Shown here: in pieces, positions 33,756 to 43,311 of the stretch
Layout of the letters: every line of letters starts with the position of its first letter
How positions within the stretch are numbered: position 1 is the first letter of the stretch
NCBI GenBank assembly: GCA_034189065.1
Contig: JAXHVQ010000001.1
Location: 54,616 to 118,615, forward strand
Source: FACHB-1406 sp034189065
GTDB lineage: Bacteria > Cyanobacteriota > Cyanobacteriia > Cyanobacteriales > Spirulinaceae
Length of the DNA stretch: 64,000 nucleotides
Reading direction: 5' to 3'
The notes under the pieces: generated by a model
The model's database searches: none
What the model saw: only the letters and a program-made list of their open reading frames with translations
Told to the model about the DNA's origin: nothing
Made by a program: the position numbers and the translations under genes

Positions 33756-34583
33756 ATGACGAAAACAATCTCCACTCCTGGGAAGGAGCAAACCTTGGCG
33801 CTTTCCTGGCCCACCATAGCCCTTTTTAGCGCAATTCACCTGGGCGCAATCGCCTTAGCCCCCTGGTTCTTTTCCTGGCAAGCCGTCGGCGTAACCCTAG
33901 TCCTGCACTGGCTTTTAGGCAGTATCGGCATCTGCTTGGGCTACCATCGACTCCTCACCCATCGCAGCTTTAAAGTGCCAAAAGCCCTCGAATATTGCTT
34001 TGCAACCATCGGGGCGCTAGCGTTGCAAGGGGGACCCATCTTTTGGGTAGCGGGACATCGCCTGCACCACGCCCACACCGAAGATGAAGAAAAAGACCCC
34101 TATGCAGCCAGTCGGGGATTTTGGTGGAGTCATATGCTGTGGCTATTCTACAAGCGAGAGTCCTTTTTTGATTACGACTCCTACAAGAAATTCGCTCCCG
34201 ATTTAGAACGCGACGGGTACTATCGCTGGCTAAACCGCCATTTTCTATGGTTGCAACTACCTTTGGGCTTAATCTTATACGGTTTGGGCGGATGGTCTTT
34301 TGTTATCTACGGGATGTTAGTGCGAACGGTTGTGCTGTGGCATAGCACCTGGCTCATTAATTCCGCGACGCATCAGTATGGCTATCAAAGCTTTGAAGTC
34401 GAGGACAATTCGCGTAACTTGTGGTGGGCGGCGCTGTTAACCTATGGGGAAGGCTGGCACAACAACCATCATGCCCGTCCTCGCGTTGCCAAAGCAGGAC
34501 AGCGCTGGTGGGAAATCGATATGACTTGGTGGGCGATACAAGGGTTGCGCGCTCTGGGTTTGGCGAAAAAAGTCGTCCTGTAG
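33756..34583 (+). CDS. desC: Acyl-lipid Delta9 desaturase (DesC-like)
   Basis: A 275-residue membrane desaturase. The three histidine boxes are HRLLTH (about residue 67), HRLHHAH (about 104) and HNNHH (about 240), the signature of the di-iron acyl-lipid/acyl-CoA Delta9 class. Four hydrophobic segments flank them. In cyanobacteria DesC puts the first double bond into stearoyl chains of membrane lipids, using ferredoxin. I chose ATG 33756 (MTKTISTPGKEQTLALSWP); the frame is open to 33702. A strong hairpin follows the stop. The TetR gene is divergent, 421 bp away. Confidence 0.92.
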   Translation: MTKTISTPGKEQTLALSWPTIALFSAIHLGAIALAPWFFSWQAVGVTLVLHWLLGSIGICLGYHRLLTHRSFKVPKALEYCFATIGALALQGGPIFWVAGHRLHHAHTEDEEKDPYAASRGFWWSHMLWLFYKRESFFDYDSYKKFAPDLERDGYYRWLNRHFLWLQLPLGLILYGLGGWSFVIYGMLVRTVVLWHSTWLINSATHQYGYQSFEVEDNSRNLWWAALLTYGEGWHNNHHARPRVAKAGQRWWEIDMTWWAIQGLRALGLAKKVVL

Positions 34584-34589
34584 TTGTTA

Positions 34590-34633
34590 GAGGCGAAGTG
34601 GGGAATTTCGGCAAAACGCCCCCACTTCGCCTC
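34590..34633 (+). terminator. Hairpin after desC
   Basis: GAGGCGAAGTGGGG (34590-34603) is followed by its exact complement CCCCACTTCGCCTC (34620-34633), a perfect 14-bp stem with a 16-base loop, seven bases past the desC stop. There is no strong T-run, so termination may be inefficient or the hairpin may protect the 3' end. The rest of the spacer to 34961 contains a TTTTTAA tandem run (34697-34728) and no supported gene. Confidence 0.6.
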
Positions 34634-34961
34634 CCATCTTCTACCTCTTGTCGCCAGGTTCAAACACTGAAACCCTTAGCTTATCTGGAATTCTCCATTT
34701 TTAATTTTTAATTTTTAATTTTTAATTGATTTCACCCATTGCTCCTCATTTTTTGCTAATGTGAGCTAGACGCGATCGCGGGCTTCGGAGGCTCAAACAA
34801 CCTCATAGGTTCGACCGCTCGCACAGCCCTGTGCAAAGTTGAAGAGTCCGTCAGGCGTGGTGCGCTACGATAGGGAATAGCCTCACTCAGGCTGAATAGA
34901 ACGAGGCTTTCGCGCTCTATTTGTCCCCCATCTGAAAGTTTGTGAAGTCCTTGGGAATCGT

Positions 34962-35324
34962 ATGAAAACAGTTTTGCTCGTTGAAGATAGTTTGACCGAT
35001 AGAAACGTAATGACTTCTTATTTACAACAAGCGGGACTACTTGTTGTGAGTGCCGGTAGTGTAGAAGAAGCACAAGAAAAGCTATCTCAAAAAAAACCCG
35101 ATTTGATCGTTTTGGATGTGATCTTGCCCGGTCAAAGTGGGTTTGAAATGTGTCGGGAGCTGAAGACGAATCCCGAAACCAGTAAAATCCCGGTGATCAT
35201 TTGCTCGACCAAAGGAACAGATGTTGACAAGATTTGGGGTAATATGTTAGGAGCAGACGCTTATTTAATTAAACCCGTTCAAAACGACGAATTGAAAATA
35301 ACGCTACAAAAATGTCTGGGCTAA
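34962..35324 (+). CDS. CheY-like single-domain response regulator (PixH/PilH type)
   Basis: A 120-residue receiver domain: acidic pair in VLLVEDSLTD, phosphoacceptor Asp in LIVLDVILPGQSGFEM (about residue 52), Thr/Ser switch in VIICSTKGTD and Lys in AYLIKPVQ. There is no output domain. It lies 143 bp upstream of a PATAN-REC response regulator, and such pairs normally belong to cyanobacterial chemotaxis-like (Pil/Pix) systems that steer twitching motility. The CheW, MCP and CheA genes expected in a complete locus are absent. Confidence 0.88.
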   Translation: MKTVLLVEDSLTDRNVMTSYLQQAGLLVVSAGSVEEAQEKLSQKKPDLIVLDVILPGQSGFEMCRELKTNPETSKIPVIICSTKGTDVDKIWGNMLGADAYLIKPVQNDELKITLQKCLG

Positions 35325-35467
35325 CTCAGTTCGATTTCGGGTAAATAGACGGCAAATCTCGCTGTCTTGGCATTAACAATTAAAAATTAACGATCTTTTT
35401 CTCACCGCGTCGCAATCCTCGTAAGATTGAACAGAGGGAGGGTTGAAAAAGAACGAACGCTAAGCCA

Positions 35468-36763
35468 ATGTCCAGGATCGCCTTTGAGAATCTGTCGGCA
35501 AGCGGCGCCCTCGAGCAATTGCTCGATTGCAGCCAATCTCAGTTTACGGGACGATTGACCCTTCGAGATCGGCGCGATCGCCAATGGCAGTTTTATTTGG
35601 GGTTGGGACGTATCGTCTGGGCAACGGGAGGAGTCCATCCCCATCGTCGGTTGCGCCGACTGCTAGCTCGATACTGCCCTCAAACCCAGGCAACAGCGCC
35701 TTTGTCCCAGAAGCGCGTCGAGTGCGGGGACTACCAACTGCTTGCGATGATAGCGCGCCGCGATCGCATTCCCTTATCTCAAATTCGGGCAATTGTTGCG
35801 CGCGTTGTTGTGGAAGTTCTCTTCGATCTCCTTCAACAAGGTCATTGGACTCAACCCGCTTCCTCAGCGCCATCGCCCGCGTCCGACGAGGATATGCCCA
35901 CTTTACTGTTATTTTCCCAGACTCCAGCCGAATCGTCCAATCAATTTTGCCTACACTTGGAAAAAGGCGTGCGTCCCTCAAAGCAAGCAATCTTACCGGC
36001 CAATTGCTTTATCAATCTCCCAGAAGCATTAAACCAAGCCCAAAAGTTGTGGACAAACTGGCAACAAGCTGGATTACAAGACATTTCGCCCGATGCCGTT
36101 CCTCAATTGGTCAAACCGCAACTGTTGCGCCGACAAATGTCGAAAGCGTCCTATAAAAATCTCGTAACACTGATCGACGGACAGCGAACGTTGCGAGATT
36201 TAGCTGTTTTATTAAAATCCCAGCCGTTGAAAGTTACTCTTTCTTTATTTCCCTATATTCGCCAAGGAACAATTGAGTCAATTATCATTCCCGATATTCC
36301 TTTCTACGGGGCAACTTCAACCGCACAACTCAAAGGTCAAAAGAAGAAAATTGCTCCTTCTTTGTCCCCATCCCAACCCAAACAACTGATTGCTTGTATC
36401 GACGATAGTCCTCAAATTTGTAGCGCACTCCATCGCATTTTTACTAAAGCGGGTTATCGATTTATCTCGGTTCAAGATTCAACTTTTGCCCTACCTGCGT
36501 TACTCGAATCAAAACCCGATCTCATCTTCCTCGATTTAGTGATGCCGATCGCCAATGGTTACGAACTGTGTACGCAAATTCGGCGTATCTCATGCTTCCA
36601 GAGTACGCCGATTGTAATCCTGACCGGACGGGAGGGCATTATCGATCGCGTTCGTGCGAAAATGGTAGGAGCCTCTGATTATCTGCGCAAACCTTTTAAC
36701 GCCCAACATCTTCTAGAAATTGTGGAGCGATATTTAGTAGCTAAATCGTCTTTTAGGGATTAA
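35468..36763 (+). CDS. PatA/PixG-type response regulator (PATAN/DUF4388 plus receiver)
   Basis: A 431-residue protein with a DUF4388/PATAN N-terminal domain (LDCSQSQFTGRLTLRDRRDR then WQFYLGLGRIVWATGGVHPH) and a C-terminal receiver (LIACIDDSPQICSALHRIF, phosphoacceptor Asp in LIFLDLVMPIANGYEL, VILTGREGI, YLRKPF). PatA of Anabaena (heterocyst pattern) and PixG/PilG of Synechocystis (phototaxis) share this layout. Here the neighbour is a CheY-like protein, favouring a motility role. ATG 35468 is preceded by AACGCTAAGCCA with no strong ribosome-binding site. Confidence 0.88.
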   Translation: MSRIAFENLSASGALEQLLDCSQSQFTGRLTLRDRRDRQWQFYLGLGRIVWATGGVHPHRRLRRLLARYCPQTQATAPLSQKRVECGDYQLLAMIARRDRIPLSQIRAIVARVVVEVLFDLLQQGHWTQPASSAPSPASDEDMPTLLLFSQTPAESSNQFCLHLEKGVRPSKQAILPANCFINLPEALNQAQKLWTNWQQAGLQDISPDAVPQLVKPQLLRRQMSKASYKNLVTLIDGQRTLRDLAVLLKSQPLKVTLSLFPYIRQGTIESIIIPDIPFYGATSTAQLKGQKKKIAPSLSPSQPKQLIACIDDSPQICSALHRIFTKAGYRFISVQDSTFALPALLESKPDLIFLDLVMPIANGYELCTQIRRISCFQSTPIVILTGREGIIDRVRAKMVGASDYLRKPFNAQHLLEIVERYLVAKSSFRD

Positions 36764-36874
36764 GCTGTTGGGTGGGGTTTTGAAAAACCGCTAAAATTAT
36801 CCTTCTAACAGCAACCCGTTCGTAAACAGGTTGAATCTCAGTCGCTATTTTACGGATAATTACGCTCACGTAAC

Positions 36875-37516
36875 TTAAGGTGTGATAGGTAAGGGTAGCG
36901 AGTAATCTTCTCCTAAAATATGAGCTACAAACTGAGTTCGAGCATAAAAAGCTCGAGAAGTGCTTCCATGACCTCGCCCCTTCGTTCTAGGTTGTACAAG
37001 TTTACCCATGCTTCCACTGAGGGCACTAAATCCCTGAGTTCTAATAGTTTCTCGCACAAGGTTATAATCCGCCTTAACCCGATCGTAAATTTCAGGACTA
37101 TCCAAATCGAAAGAGGCTATGGAATGTACAAGGGAACGTCTATCTTCTTGACTCTCAAATATTCTCGCTACAACCAGAATTTTCTGTAATTTATTAAAGA
37201 GGTGACTTTCTTCAAAGTTTTTATTGACTACTTCCACTGGATCTATCATCGTAATTGCCATCGTTTCTTTCACTTTTAAGATTTTAGATCGTTTTGCAAT
37301 TTTCAAGGATACAACTTTAAGCTCCCAACTTCCGAAATTGGGAGATCGGGATGAGTTCAGAGCTAATCCTAAGTGGCGTTCTATTGTATGTCCAGGCCAG
37401 CCTTTATTTTTTTTTTCTTCTTCGCTCCAAACTGTTACTTGATACAAATCCGCTAGTTCTCTAAGATCGCGTCCTACAAGTATTGTTAGCTTCTCAATTG
37501 CTTCTAATCTTTCCAT
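36875..37516 (-). CDS. MvaI/BcnI-like restriction endonuclease with a substituted Asp
   Basis: A 213-residue protein. GWPGHTIERHLGLALNSSRS followed by PNFGSWELKVVSLK has the spacing E-x13-D-x4-E-x-K described for MvaI/BcnI-type PD-(D/E)XK nucleases, except that the Asp is Asn (codon AAT). The start overlaps the end of the methyltransferase gene by 13 bp, as in a type II restriction-modification operon. The recognition site is unknown. If Asn cannot support metal binding the nuclease would be inactive; alternatively the family tolerates it. The fold assignment is by motif only. Confidence 0.7.
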   Translation of the reverse strand: MERLEAIEKLTILVGRDLRELADLYQVTVWSEEEKKNKGWPGHTIERHLGLALNSSRSPNFGSWELKVVSLKIAKRSKILKVKETMAITMIDPVEVVNKNFEESHLFNKLQKILVVARIFESQEDRRSLVHSIASFDLDSPEIYDRVKADYNLVRETIRTQGFSALSGSMGKLVQPRTKGRGHGSTSRAFYARTQFVAHILGEDYSLPLPITP

Positions 37517-38355
37517 AAATTGCCTTGTTTTGGGACAGCCGGTGGCTCTTCTATTTTACCGGGATTCGTCAACCGATTGATTGAAAGTTCTATATGGGTT
37601 TTATCTAATTCACAACCGATAAATTTGCGAGACATCGCCAAAGCTGCAACTCCCGTAGTTGATGAGCCAGCGAACGGATCGAAAACAAGGTCGCCTGGAT
37701 TCGTACTTGCCCGAAGACAACGTGAAATCAAAGCTAACGGCTTTTGAGTTGGATGCTTACCATAGCATTTTTCTTTTTTACCTGGTACAGATATTCTCCA
37801 AACATTCTTCATTTGCTTATTTCCATTCTCTGCTTTCATCGTCTCATAATTGAAAGTGTATCTCTCTTTTCCTTTACGCGCTTTTGTTGCCCACAGTATT
37901 AACTCTGTGGAGTGGGTAAAGCACCGACAGCCCAAGTTAGGCGGTGGCGCAGGTTTTTCCCAAATGATATCGTTGAGGATACGAAAACCAAGTTGTTGCA
38001 TTGCAAAGCCAACTGACGGATATACGTGCATCGTACCTGTAACCCAAATCGTACCTGTAGGTTTCAGAAGACGATAACAGGAAGCTAGCCATGCTTTATT
38101 AAATTCATGGTCGTTCTCTATCCCTTGACTGCGATCCCATTCGCCTTTGTTGACTGTGACCATGCGACCGTTTACACAAGTAATGCCATCGTTAGAAAGG
38201 TTATAAGGGGGATCTGTCCAGATACAATCTACGCTTTCAGCGGGTAACGAAGCCATTATATCGAAGCTATCACCATGATATAGATAGGAGAAACCATCTT
38301 CAGATGTCCATGCTAAATTTGTTTTAACTTGCTTGAGTTCTACTTGTGTCGCCAT
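37504..38355 (-). CDS. Type II DNA methyltransferase, beta class (N6-adenine, DPPY)
   Basis: A 283-residue methyltransferase. The catalytic motif IV VDCIWTDPPYNLSNDG (about residue 47) precedes the SAM-binding motif I VFDPFAGSSTTGVAALAMSR (about residue 232), the beta-class order. TDPPY favours adenine-N6 over cytosine-N4. Segments such as GTIWVTGTMHVYPSVGFAMQ and LNDIIWEKPAPPPN resemble DpnA (M.DpnII-2)-like enzymes, which would suggest a GATC-type target, but this is only a likeness. It is followed by the overlapping MvaI/BcnI-like nuclease gene. Confidence 0.88.
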   Translation of the reverse strand: MATQVELKQVKTNLAWTSEDGFSYLYHGDSFDIMASLPAESVDCIWTDPPYNLSNDGITCVNGRMVTVNKGEWDRSQGIENDHEFNKAWLASCYRLLKPTGTIWVTGTMHVYPSVGFAMQQLGFRILNDIIWEKPAPPPNLGCRCFTHSTELILWATKARKGKERYTFNYETMKAENGNKQMKNVWRISVPGKKEKCYGKHPTQKPLALISRCLRASTNPGDLVFDPFAGSSTTGVAALAMSRKFIGCELDKTHIELSINRLTNPGKIEEPPAVPKQGNLWKD

Positions 38356-38459
38356 AAGAATCTTGTACTGCCAGTTTGACGAGTATTATCTTAAACGAAT
38401 TACTGGTATAGTTCAAATGTACGGTGTTAGTTCATATCCAAAACTTAATACAGTTAACC

Positions 38460-41400
38460 TTAAACCCCATCGCACAAAAGCCGATCGCGATCGCTTAAAT
38501 TCGGATTCGCCTGCAAGTAATCCTCAATCCACAAACACCCTCGAACGAACAACCGATCGAGGTCAAAATCCCACACGCTAGCGGTTCGGTTGTCGCTAGC
38601 GGCGGCGAGATAGCGACCGTCGGGACTCCACGCCACGGCCGAAATGCTTCTGCGATCGCCTTTAAACGTTTTCAACGGTTTGCCTTTGCGACTCCACAGT
38701 TTCACTGTCCCGTCGCTGCTACCAGAGGCTAAAATTTGACCGTTGGGTCTGAAAGCGACGCTGTTGACGCGGTTGAGATGTCCTTTCAGGGTATGAGTGG
38801 GACGCAGTTGAAAGTTCCCCCGGCGATTGCGCTGCCACAATTTAATCGTACCGTCCAAACTCGCCGAAGCGAGGGTTTGACTGTCGGGACTCCACGCAAT
38901 ATCCCAAACGTCGCTGGTGTGTCCCGAAAGCGTCGCCGCAACTTGAAACATCCCATAAGTCCCGCGCTGCCAAATTTTCACCGTTTCGTCTTTGCCGATC
39001 GCCGCCAACATCTTCCCGTCGGGACTAAATTTGACATCCATTATCTCGAAGTGGGGTTCCCGCAACGTTTGCACGATTTCTCCCGCCTGCGATCGCAGTT
39101 CGATGGCGCTGTCGGAACGCAACAGGGCCATTTCTCCACCGTCGGGACTAAAGGCAACGGCTGAGGCGGCGATCGCATCCCCCGTTTCGCTGTCGAATCC
39201 AAAGGGAAGTTTTTGAGGATTATTTTCAAAGTTACGTATTTCCCCGGTTGCGCGCGGCGCAGAAGACGAACTCAAATTCTTAGTATCGGAAACCGATCGC
39301 GCGGGGAACAGTCGAACGAAACCATCGGCACTTGCCGCAGCCAGAAAAAAACCATCGGGACTCAAGCGAATTTTCCACAAATTCCCACTCCCCGTTTCCA
39401 GAGTCTTTCCCCCTTGCGAACCCACAAAGTCCCAGAGGCGAACCTTTCCCTTGGCATTGGCGATCGCCAAAATTGGAGGTTGAGACGCTTCCGACGCGGG
39501 AATAAAAGCGAGATCGCGCAACCCCGCGCCAGCATCGGCGAAAACCGTTTGCGCTTTGGGGAATGGATGCCAAAATTTGACCGTTGTATCGGCACTTCCG
39601 GTGGCGAGGGTTTGTCCGTCGGGACTCCACCCAACGTTGTAAATGGATGCGTTATGGCCTTCGAGAGTGGCGATTAACGTGCCGTCGCGCTGCCAAAGCT
39701 TGAGAGTTCCGTCGCGACTGGCGGTGGCAAGGGTTTTGCCGTCGGGACTCCAAGCCGCATCCCAAACGCGATCGCGATGACCTTTCAAGGTTACCATTAA
39801 CGTTCCATTTGCATCCCACACCTTCGCCGTACGATCGCTGCTGGCTGAAACCAACTCTCCCTGGGGATTAAAGGCAATGCGATGAACCGTTCCTTGATGG
39901 CTGCTAAGGGTTTTACGCAAACTACCATCTAAGTTCCAAACTTTAATGGTGCGATCGCTACTTGCCGTCGCCAAAATTGGACTCCCCGGACTAAAACTCA
40001 CTCCCGTCGCCCAAGACTGATGCGCCATCCAGGATCGCAGCGGTTTTAAATCGAGACTCCGAACTTGCCACAGTGTAACTTTACCATCGGTGTCAACAGC
40101 AGCCAAGATTTTCCCATCGGCACTGAATTGAATTTGATTGACTTGCCCTTCTAGGGTTAACGTTTGGGTAACAACCGGTTGTTTGCCCGCTTCCAACTGC
40201 CACAGCTTCATCGTTCCATCGTCGCCAACCGAGGCAAAGGTACGACTGTCGCTATTCCAAGCAACGCTGCGGATGCGATCGCGATGGGCTTCCAAACTCG
40301 CTAATTCCCGACCGTTGCGCTGCCACAGTTTAATGGTATCGTCATCGCTACCGGAAAGGAAATATTGGCCGTCGGGACTCCAAGCAACCGTCGAAACCGT
40401 TGCCTGGTGGCTTTCGAGGCGGTTGTACTCCCGAATGCCATACACCGCTTGGTGCAAGGCGGCGACGGTACGCGCGCGGGTTTCAGCATCGGTGTCGCGC
40501 GCCGAACGCAACTGTTGTGCGGCGCGGAGGCTTTCGAGGAGTGCGTCGATTTCTTTTTTCGAGGCAAAGAGTTCTTCGGAGGAGGCGAGAAGGGTTTTCA
40601 CTGCCGATCCCAATTCGCTAAATTGGGCGCGCTGCCATTGCCAAGCGGCTAATCCCCCCAGACTGAGGGAACCAAAAACGGCGGCAAATAGGGCGATGGC
40701 GGCGGTTTTGCGCAAATTGACCCGAACTTGCCGTTCGCGCCGGTCGAGGGCTAAACTGGTTTGGATGTAGCGCGTTTCGCGATCGCCGAGATCGTTCCCT
40801 CGTTTTTCGAGCCAGGTTTGGGCTTCTAACAACGGCGTACCGCGCAATAGCAGTCCTTCTTCCCCGTTATTTTTTTCCCATTGGTTCATTGCGGCGCGCG
40901 ATCGATCTTGCCAGGTGCGAAAAGCGCGATCGGCTTCTACCCACTGACGCAGGCGTTGCCACGTTTGTAATAAGGCTTCGTGGACGAGTTCGACGGTTCC
41001 GCTACTGTCGCAAATTAATAAACGCGCATTTATTAAGTGTTGCAAAACGTCTTGCAATTGCAAACCCAATTCCTCGCAAGTTGCCCTGCGGCGCGTATCG
41101 GCGGTGCCTTCTCCCGGTCGCACCAGTTGGGTTAAAATGCGTTGAGCTTGTTGTTGGTGTTGGGGGTTCAGTTGGGCGTAGGTTTGTTCGGCATAATCGA
41201 CGAGCGCTCGTTCTACTCCGCCGATGCTATCGTAGGCTTGGTGGGTTAACCAGCCGTTTTCCTGGCGTTCCCACAGCAAGGTGAGGGCAAATTCTAGGAG
41301 GGGGAGTTGTCCGGGTTCTCGATGCAAAGCGTCTAAGATGCGTTGGGTGAGTCCGTCTGCAATGCCAATGTTGAGTTGCAAGGCGGGTTTTGCGATCGCG

Positions 41401-43166
41401 TCGTGCAATTCTTGGCGATTCATCGGCCCTAATAGAAGGGGATTATATTGACCTAATTTTTCGGCGAAGGGACGATGGGTAAGGGCTTTTTCTAAGAAGT
41501 CGGCGCGTAAGGTGAGAACGAGGGTAAATTTCTCGGTTTTTTCCACCGCTTCGAGGAGGAAGTCGAGAAAGGGAATTTTAGGTTCGCAAAGGGTGTAAAG
41601 TTCCTCAAATTGATCGGCGACGAGGAGGAAAGGGGTTTTTTGGGGATGTTTGTGGCGAAGGCGATCGATAATTTGTCCGAGAGTAATTTCTTTGTTTTGC
41701 CAAGCGAGAACGAGTTTATTGATTTCGATTAAGCGATCGGTTTCCCTTAAGTCGGGTTCGAGTTGGGCAATGAGCGATTCTGCCAGTTGAAAATAGGGGT
41801 TATTTCCCGGACGAAAGCTGGCAATTATCCAAGTTTTTAAGCGGGGAATTAAACCGGCACAAATAAGGGAAGACTTTCCACTGCCCGACGGTCCAATCGC
41901 GGCGACAAAAGGATGCTTTTTTACCGCTTCTATTAATTTTTCGACAAATCGCTCTCTGCCGAAGAAAAATGGGGCATCTTCTGGGGAAAAGGCGGCTAAG
42001 CCTCGATAGGGACAAACTTTTAGTTGTTGGGATTCTATTTCTTGTGTTAAATAGGGTTTAGTTTCTCTGGACAAATCGACCAATTCTTGCCAAGTTACGG
42101 GGAGTTCCGTTGGATTTTGGCAAAGGACGGGCAACCAAGTGGCGCAAGGAAATCGGTCTTCGAGACTTTGTAATTTTTCTCGCGCAGTACGTACCGATAA
42201 ATACAGGGAATTTCCTTTAGAAAAAGCATCTAAGAAGTGAGTGAGGAAGGCTTGGGCGACGGCATCGGGAATCGGTTCTCGCATGACAATAGTTTGAGGA
42301 ATGTTTAACCGTTCCAATTGTCGTGCCAATCCTAAACCATCGCAAGAGTTAAAAATGGCAATTTTAAGTCCGTTCTCAACGCTTTTTTTGAGGGCGTAGG
42401 TTAATTCATTTAAAGATAAACTTTCTCGCGCATTTAGTTCGAGGCGACCGCAGTTATCTTGCTCGAAAGTCGTGCTGTGACCGGCAAAAAACAAGATATC
42501 CCAGCCTTTATCGTCCCAAATTGCCCGGTCTAAATCTTGGCGATTGGGTTCGGTTAAAAATTCGATTTCGACGCGATCGCGGAGTTTGGAAAAAAGGGCG
42601 CGATCGCGACTGATATCAATCCCTGCGTGATGACCAAAAATAGCGAGAATTCTTGCTCGTTCTCGCTCTACTTTTCGGCGAACCGGTAACTCGTAAACGC
42701 TGGAACCAATAGCTAATTCGACTTGAGAGTAGCGTTGGATCAAATCCCATAAATGCCAAGGAAGCTTCCGAATAAAAATCGATTCAACTTGAAGGATAAT
42801 TCGTGCTGTTCCCCGATCCGATATCTTTTCCAATATTTTTTCTCGAATGGGACGAAAGGATTCCGCTTTTAACCAATCATTAAAGCGTCGAACTAAATCT
42901 CGGGCAGCTTGGCGACAAGCATCAAGGGGATCGCCGGAAAAGTCGCCTTCGTTACCATAAAACCGCTCTTCTAATCGAAATAAGATTCCTAAACGATAAT
43001 ATAATTTCTGCCACTTTTGATACAGTTCTAATAAATCGGGACAAGGCGGAAGTTTGCCCTTGACGCGAGTTTGAACGAGAGCGCGCAATTCTCCTTCTGC
43101 TCGAATTTCTAGGGTTGCCGTCGTTTCTTGTTTTAAGTCGCCGTCGAGATCGAGGATAACTAACAT
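38460..43166 (-). CDS. CHAT protease - STAND NTPase - WD40 protein
   Basis: A 1568-residue protein. Residues 1-110: charged helical lead (LDLDGDLKQETTATLEIR). Residues about 120-340: CHAT caspase-like protease with His in ILFFAGHSTTFEQ (about 229) and Cys in AIFNSCDGLGLA (about 272). Residues about 385-640: STAND/nSTAND1 NTPase with P-loop IGPSGSGKSSLICAGLIPR (about 428) and Walker B LLVADQFEELYTL, then winged-helix/helical repeats. One membrane helix at about 829 (AAIALFAAVFGSLSLGGLAA). From about 880 to 1545, 14 WD40 repeats, enough for two seven-bladed propellers. Such proteins act as signalling switches, and CHAT proteases serve in type III CRISPR and other defence. The target is unknown. 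The DUF1822 gene lies upstream on the same strand. Confidence 0.9.
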   Translation of the reverse strand: MLVILDLDGDLKQETTATLEIRAEGELRALVQTRVKGKLPPCPDLLELYQKWQKLYYRLGILFRLEERFYGNEGDFSGDPLDACRQAARDLVRRFNDWLKAESFRPIREKILEKISDRGTARIILQVESIFIRKLPWHLWDLIQRYSQVELAIGSSVYELPVRRKVERERARILAIFGHHAGIDISRDRALFSKLRDRVEIEFLTEPNRQDLDRAIWDDKGWDILFFAGHSTTFEQDNCGRLELNARESLSLNELTYALKKSVENGLKIAIFNSCDGLGLARQLERLNIPQTIVMREPIPDAVAQAFLTHFLDAFSKGNSLYLSVRTAREKLQSLEDRFPCATWLPVLCQNPTELPVTWQELVDLSRETKPYLTQEIESQQLKVCPYRGLAAFSPEDAPFFFGRERFVEKLIEAVKKHPFVAAIGPSGSGKSSLICAGLIPRLKTWIIASFRPGNNPYFQLAESLIAQLEPDLRETDRLIEINKLVLAWQNKEITLGQIIDRLRHKHPQKTPFLLVADQFEELYTLCEPKIPFLDFLLEAVEKTEKFTLVLTLRADFLEKALTHRPFAEKLGQYNPLLLGPMNRQELHDAIAKPALQLNIGIADGLTQRILDALHREPGQLPLLEFALTLLWERQENGWLTHQAYDSIGGVERALVDYAEQTYAQLNPQHQQQAQRILTQLVRPGEGTADTRRRATCEELGLQLQDVLQHLINARLLICDSSGTVELVHEALLQTWQRLRQWVEADRAFRTWQDRSRAAMNQWEKNNGEEGLLLRGTPLLEAQTWLEKRGNDLGDRETRYIQTSLALDRRERQVRVNLRKTAAIALFAAVFGSLSLGGLAAWQWQRAQFSELGSAVKTLLASSEELFASKKEIDALLESLRAAQQLRSARDTDAETRARTVAALHQAVYGIREYNRLESHQATVSTVAWSPDGQYFLSGSDDDTIKLWQRNGRELASLEAHRDRIRSVAWNSDSRTFASVGDDGTMKLWQLEAGKQPVVTQTLTLEGQVNQIQFSADGKILAAVDTDGKVTLWQVRSLDLKPLRSWMAHQSWATGVSFSPGSPILATASSDRTIKVWNLDGSLRKTLSSHQGTVHRIAFNPQGELVSASSDRTAKVWDANGTLMVTLKGHRDRVWDAAWSPDGKTLATASRDGTLKLWQRDGTLIATLEGHNASIYNVGWSPDGQTLATGSADTTVKFWHPFPKAQTVFADAGAGLRDLAFIPASEASQPPILAIANAKGKVRLWDFVGSQGGKTLETGSGNLWKIRLSPDGFFLAAASADGFVRLFPARSVSDTKNLSSSSAPRATGEIRNFENNPQKLPFGFDSETGDAIAASAVAFSPDGGEMALLRSDSAIELRSQAGEIVQTLREPHFEIMDVKFSPDGKMLAAIGKDETVKIWQRGTYGMFQVAATLSGHTSDVWDIAWSPDSQTLASASLDGTIKLWQRNRRGNFQLRPTHTLKGHLNRVNSVAFRPNGQILASGSSDGTVKLWSRKGKPLKTFKGDRRSISAVAWSPDGRYLAAASDNRTASVWDFDLDRLFVRGCLWIEDYLQANPNLSDRDRLLCDGV

Positions 43167-43170
43167 TTAA

Positions 43171-43238
43171 TAAGTCATTTGTTATTTGTCCTTAGTCATT
43201 TGTCCTTAGTCATTTGTCTTTCGTCATTTGTTCTTGTC
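43171..43238. repeat. 14-bp tandem repeat (TTAGTCATTTGTCC)
   Basis: About four to five imperfect copies of a 14-bp unit (AGTCATTTGTCCTT and variants) occupy most of the spacer between the CHAT gene and the DUF1822 gene. The same words recur near 49905. No hairpin or gene is evident. Confidence 0.8.
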
Positions 43239-43311
43239 GTCAAATTCTCACCAAAGGCAGAAGGCAAATCCTAATTTAAATGCGCATCAGTTTAAATGCC
43301 GAATAGCTTAT

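Noticed and set aside
35402..35990. Long antisense frames over the PatA-like gene
   Set aside because: Shadows produced by codon bias; no signals or motifs.
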